From: Verrucomicrobiota bacterium
GTDB lineage: Bacteria > Verrucomicrobiota > Verrucomicrobiia > Chthoniobacterales > UBA10450
NCBI GenBank assembly: GCA_003219225.1
Contig: QHPZ01000096.1
Location: forward strand, 1-8,133
Length of the DNA stretch: 8,133 nucleotides
Direction of reading: 5' to 3'
Position numbers and translations under genes: made by a program. Below, in pieces: positions 6,129 to 8,133 of the stretch; the stretch's first letter is position 1, and the number at the start of each line of letters is the position of its first letter. The notes beneath the pieces were generated by a model. That model saw only the letters and a program-made list of their open reading frames with translations. It ran no database searches and was not told the origin of the DNA.

Positions 6129-6217
6129 GGTGGATCGGCCGCTCCGCGGGCGATGCTACATTAGTCTCGGCTTCGCCGACATATTGTAGCATCGAGCAAG
6201 GGACTGCTCGATCCACC
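6129..6217. repeat. Inverted pair of GGTGGATCG...CGATGCTACA palindromic units (REP/BIME-like)
   Basis: Two units face each other. The left unit is 6129-6160; the right is 6185-6217 on the minus strand. Each reads GGTGGATCG, then a hairpin, then CGATGCTACA. The left hairpin is ATCG-G-CCGC-TCC-GCGG-G-CGAT. The right one, in the same orientation, is ATCGAGCA-GTCCCT-TGCTCGAT. The outer 9 bp and the 10-bp CGATGCTACA/TGTAGCATCG arms are perfectly complementary between units, and a small hairpin TCGGC-TTC-GCCGA (6167-6179) sits at the centre. The whole can fold as a three-armed cruciform. It occupies the divergent spacer between the exonuclease and GYF_2 genes. Confidence 0.7.
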
Positions 6218-6277
6218 ACGTTCATCAGAATGCATCGATGCTCTAGTCTTTTGTGACGACCACGCTTAAATCACTGC

Positions 6278-7423
6278 ATGCCGGAGGAATGGTTCGTGCG
6301 AGTGGAGGGAAAAGATTACGGCCCGGCCGATCTGGAAATGTTGCGCGACTGGAAACGGGAAGGCCGCGTGCTTCCGACTAATCCGGTTCGTCAAAGCGAT
6401 GGCGCTGTTTGGGTAACTGCGGCGGAGATTCCCGGCTTGTTCGAAGCGACGCACCCGCCCGTGCAAACGCACGCCGCGCGATCCGAGCCCGAAGCGGCGG
6501 CGAGGGCCGAGCAACCAGCCGCGACGATCCAGCGTCGTTCGCTCGGCTCGATCCTTTCTCAGGTCGGGGCAATTTATCGCGCCGGTTTCTTTCCATTCGT
6601 CGCTCTGGCGCTGCTCACGATTTTGCCTTCGATTTGCGGGCAACTGACGGCCGGGTTCGTGAAAACAACTCCGAAGGTCGATGTCGATCTTCGCACTATG
6701 GTCGCCGGACTTTTTTCCTTGTCGATGTTTGCGCTCACGCTCGTGCTCTGGCCGATCTATATCGCCGCGATTCAAATTCTGACCGCCGAATTCGCCGCCG
6801 GCCGCCGTCTCGGCTTTTTCGCCGCGCTCAACCAGGCGGTGCGCTTTTGGCCGCGGGTCGGCGCGCTTTGTCTGTTCGTTTACGGCGTGTTTTTTTTAAT
6901 CACTGTGTTCGGCCTCCTCATCCTGGCCATCGCCGCAGCCGGCACTTCGCTCTTCTCGGTCGTTTTTGCGCTCGGTTTGCTCGTTTTGCAGATCTGGATG
7001 TTCGGCCGTTTTTTTATCAACGTGCTTTTTTGGCAACAGTTCGCCGTCCTCGATGACGCCGGTGTGTTCGATTCGTTGCGCGGGAGCAAAGAACTCGCGC
7101 GCAGCGGCGCGCGTCTGCCGTGGTTTCAACGTCCGCTGTGGCGCGGCGCCCTCATCGCCTCGATCTGGTTCGCTTTTGTCCTTCTGATCGCGTTCGCTCA
7201 GGAATGGCCGCACCTGCGCAATTACGTAAGCGATCTGATGACGGCGCAGGATCCGCAGGCGCTTTTGCAAAAACTCGCCGCCGCTCAGGAAACACATGGT
7301 ATCGATCCGGCCGCGCTCGCCCTGAGCCTGATGCAGCGAATTTTTCAGCCCCTGCTCGGCATCGCGTTCGTCGTGCTTTTTCTCGACAGCAGGAGCGCTG
7401 GACGCGATCAGCAGCTCGAGTGA
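6278..7423 (+). CDS. GYF_2 (DUF4339) domain multi-pass membrane protein
   Basis: The 381-residue product starts with a GYF_2 domain (about 4-56): WFVRVEGKDYGPADLEML, GRVLPTNPVRQ and the closing W(V)TAAEIPGLF. GYF_2 domains are small, presumed peptide-binding modules at the termini of many bacterial membrane proteins. A polar, Ala/Glu-rich linker (about 57-90) leads to an integral membrane region with hydrophobic segments near 103-122, 141-168, 194-219, 222-252, 291-308 and 355-370. The segment around 255-275 (QFAVLDDAGVFDSLRGSKEL) resembles the conserved 'vveg.gv.dAlkrSw.l' loop of glycerophosphoryl-diester phosphodiesterase-like / DUF975 membrane proteins, a weak similarity. The function is unknown. 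ATG 6278 was chosen because the GYF_2 domain starts directly after it; no Shine-Dalgarno is evident. It has no co-directional neighbour in the window. Confidence 0.82.
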   Translation: MPEEWFVRVEGKDYGPADLEMLRDWKREGRVLPTNPVRQSDGAVWVTAAEIPGLFEATHPPVQTHAARSEPEAAARAEQPAATIQRRSLGSILSQVGAIYRAGFFPFVALALLTILPSICGQLTAGFVKTTPKVDVDLRTMVAGLFSLSMFALTLVLWPIYIAAIQILTAEFAAGRRLGFFAALNQAVRFWPRVGALCLFVYGVFFLITVFGLLILAIAAAGTSLFSVVFALGLLVLQIWMFGRFFINVLFWQQFAVLDDAGVFDSLRGSKELARSGARLPWFQRPLWRGALIASIWFAFVLLIAFAQEWPHLRNYVSDLMTAQDPQALLQKLAAAQETHGIDPAALALSLMQRIFQPLLGIAFVVLFLDSRSAGRDQQLE

Positions 7424-7513
7424 AACAAGCCGCCGACCGGTTCGGTTTCCGCGAGGCGAATGTAAAGTTGCTGAATCCCCGGCATTAACCGGCGCGCACC
7501 CCGCTCGGCGGCC

Positions 7514-7605
7514 GGCGCGCTCATCTTCGATCACCGCATCCTCTTCAATCTCCACCAGCCACTCAGGATCGATGAAGCGGTTGCCAAGGTGCACGGCGCG
7601 CTTCG
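7514..7605 (-). pseudogene. Possible C-terminal remnant of a RidA/YjgF-like protein
   Basis: On the minus strand the reading NRFIDPEWLVEIEEDAVI resembles the conserved C-terminal strand of some RidA (YjgF/UK114) family members, where '(L/F)IDPxxLVEIEAxAV' follows the active-site Arg. Nothing upstream (the DUF899 stop is at 7627) or downstream supports a full gene, and the frame runs on without a family-like end. If real, only about 20 residues of a roughly 130-residue protein survive. The similarity is from memory and short, so this is tentative. Confidence 0.25.
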
Positions 7606-7617
7606 CCTAGCGAAGCG
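7599..7617. terminator. Short hairpin downstream of the DUF899 gene
   Basis: CGCTTCGC-CTA-GCGAAGCG is a perfect 8-bp stem with a 3-nt loop, 10 nt beyond the DUF899 stop. There is no T-run on the minus strand, so termination would be weak or Rho-assisted. Confidence 0.35.
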
Positions 7618-7626
7618 ACTAACTCG

Positions 7627-8133
7627 TCACTCTTCTTCGTACTCATCCCGCCGCCGCCACCAGACGCCGTCTTCATTGCGGCCCTTGGGCGCGCGATCGA
7701 GCCACTGATACATGCCCCAGAGCGAGTCCAGTCCGCGCGCGTAGGTGGAATAGGTGTGGTAGAGGACGCCGTCCTCGAGCGCGAACGCGCTCATGCCCGG
7801 CCGCTCACGCGTGTACGTTCCCACGTCGGTCCCGCACATGGCCGCGAATATCGTCGGCCCGTCGGGCGTCGAGCGTGAAGGTATCTCGTCGGAAGGCTCC
7901 TCACGCTCATAGTTGTATTCAATGCCCTCCTTGCGCTGCTGCTCCTCGGTAAAACCGACGCTGAAATCGTAGTTGAAATCGCTGCCGAACGAGGACGCCC
8001 AGGGAAACGTCCACCCCATCCGGCGCTTGAACGCCTGCAGCTTCGCGAGCGGCGCGCGCGACACCGCCCAAAGCATCACGTCATGGTTGGCCAGGTGAAT
8101 CGCGAACCCGTTGAAGCCATCCGCGATCGCCGA
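7627..8133 (-). CDS. DUF899 family (thioredoxin-like) protein, C-terminal part (5' end beyond the window)
   Basis: The frame is open from the window edge to a TGA at 7627, giving 168 residues of the C-terminal part. Family landmarks of DUF899 (PF05988, thioredoxin-fold, often annotated 'thioredoxin family protein') are present: HLANHDVMLW, then SRAPLAKLQAFKRRMGW, SSFGSDFNYDFSVGF, GMSAFALEDG, YHTYSTYARGLDSLWGMYQWLD and the closing PKGRNE. A GTG and an ATG at 8079 and 8076 could be mistaken for starts, but the family sequence clearly continues upstream to the edge, so the true start lies outside. The biochemical function is not established. The very acidic/aromatic tail (VWWRRRDEYEEE) is a natural end. 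The nearest downstream feature is a short hairpin. Confidence 0.88.
   Translation of the reverse strand, partial: SAIADGFNGFAIHLANHDVMLWAVSRAPLAKLQAFKRRMGWTFPWASSFGSDFNYDFSVGFTEEQQRKEGIEYNYEREEPSDEIPSRSTPDGPTIFAAMCGTDVGTYTRERPGMSAFALEDGVLYHTYSTYARGLDSLWGMYQWLDRAPKGRNEDGVWWRRRDEYEEE

Larger units (their letters stand above)
7424..7626. other. Intergenic region between convergent genes
   Basis: This 203-nt spacer lies between the GYF_2 gene (plus) and the DUF899 gene (minus). It contains a possible degraded coding fragment on the minus strand and a short hairpin (7599-7617). Nothing else was recognised. Confidence 0.4.

Noticed and set aside
6129..6217. A tRNA gene, because the region can fold with three arms.
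   Set aside because: The symmetry is that of two inverted repeat units; there is no T-loop GTTCRA box, no anticodon arm of correct size and no CCA-type acceptor geometry.
7420..7488. A 22-codon plus-strand reading starting at GTG 7420, overlapping the GYF_2 stop, containing DRFGFREANVKLL, faintly like a caspase-domain segment.
   Set aside because: Too short, no further domain sequence, and the resemblance could be chance.
6896..7594. A long minus-strand open frame opposite the GYF_2 gene.
   Set aside because: Most of it is antisense to a convincing membrane protein. Only its first ~27 codons, outside that gene, showed any family-like sequence and are listed separately as tentative.

Overview
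The window is a chromosome-like stretch of high-GC bacterial DNA carrying ordinary housekeeping and accessory metabolic genes. Gene content and the style of the intergenic palindromes suggest a soil Verrucomicrobium (Chthoniobacterales / Udaeobacter-like). This is an inference from family resemblance; there is no rRNA or marker gene that proves it. No tRNA, rRNA, CRISPR array, integrase or transposase was seen.

Layout. The left edge holds the N-terminal part of a HAD-family hydrolase (minus strand, GTG start), divergent from a hemolysin III / PAQR-type membrane protein (plus). A plus-strand gene for a two-module Lrp/AsnC-like protein resembling siroheme decarboxylase (AhbA/AhbB) follows. A perfect 16-bp inverted repeat separates it from a convergent minus-strand operon read guanine deaminase, then nadC, then birA, with overlapping gene ends (4 and 14 nt). 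Upstream of that operon lies an intergenic region with a convincing intrinsic terminator for the next minus-strand gene, a stand-alone PolA-type 5'-3' exonuclease. Divergent from it is a GYF_2 (DUF4339) multi-pass membrane protein. The right edge carries the C-terminal part of a DUF899 (thioredoxin-like) protein on the minus strand.

The most unusual feature is damage in the three-gene operon. Each gene lacks a block of about 50-65 nt in a conserved region. birA and the guanine deaminase are thrown out of frame between recognisable halves, and nadC keeps its frame but loses the ERTxLNxxxxLSGIAT block. Flanking sequence on both sides is otherwise well conserved, so these look like clean deletions, not diffuse decay. 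The birA and nadC junctions both abut the same 15-mer (TGGACGCGGCCAGCG, minus-strand sense), although the two genes read it in different frames. The AhbAB-like gene may have a similar loss in its first winged helix. The causes I can offer are recent genome erosion, a deletion process targeting short repeats, or an assembly artefact; the sequence alone cannot separate them.

The intergenic regions on both sides of the exonuclease gene contain inverted pairs of REP-like palindromes from at least two sequence families. Within a pair the stems differ but still base-pair.
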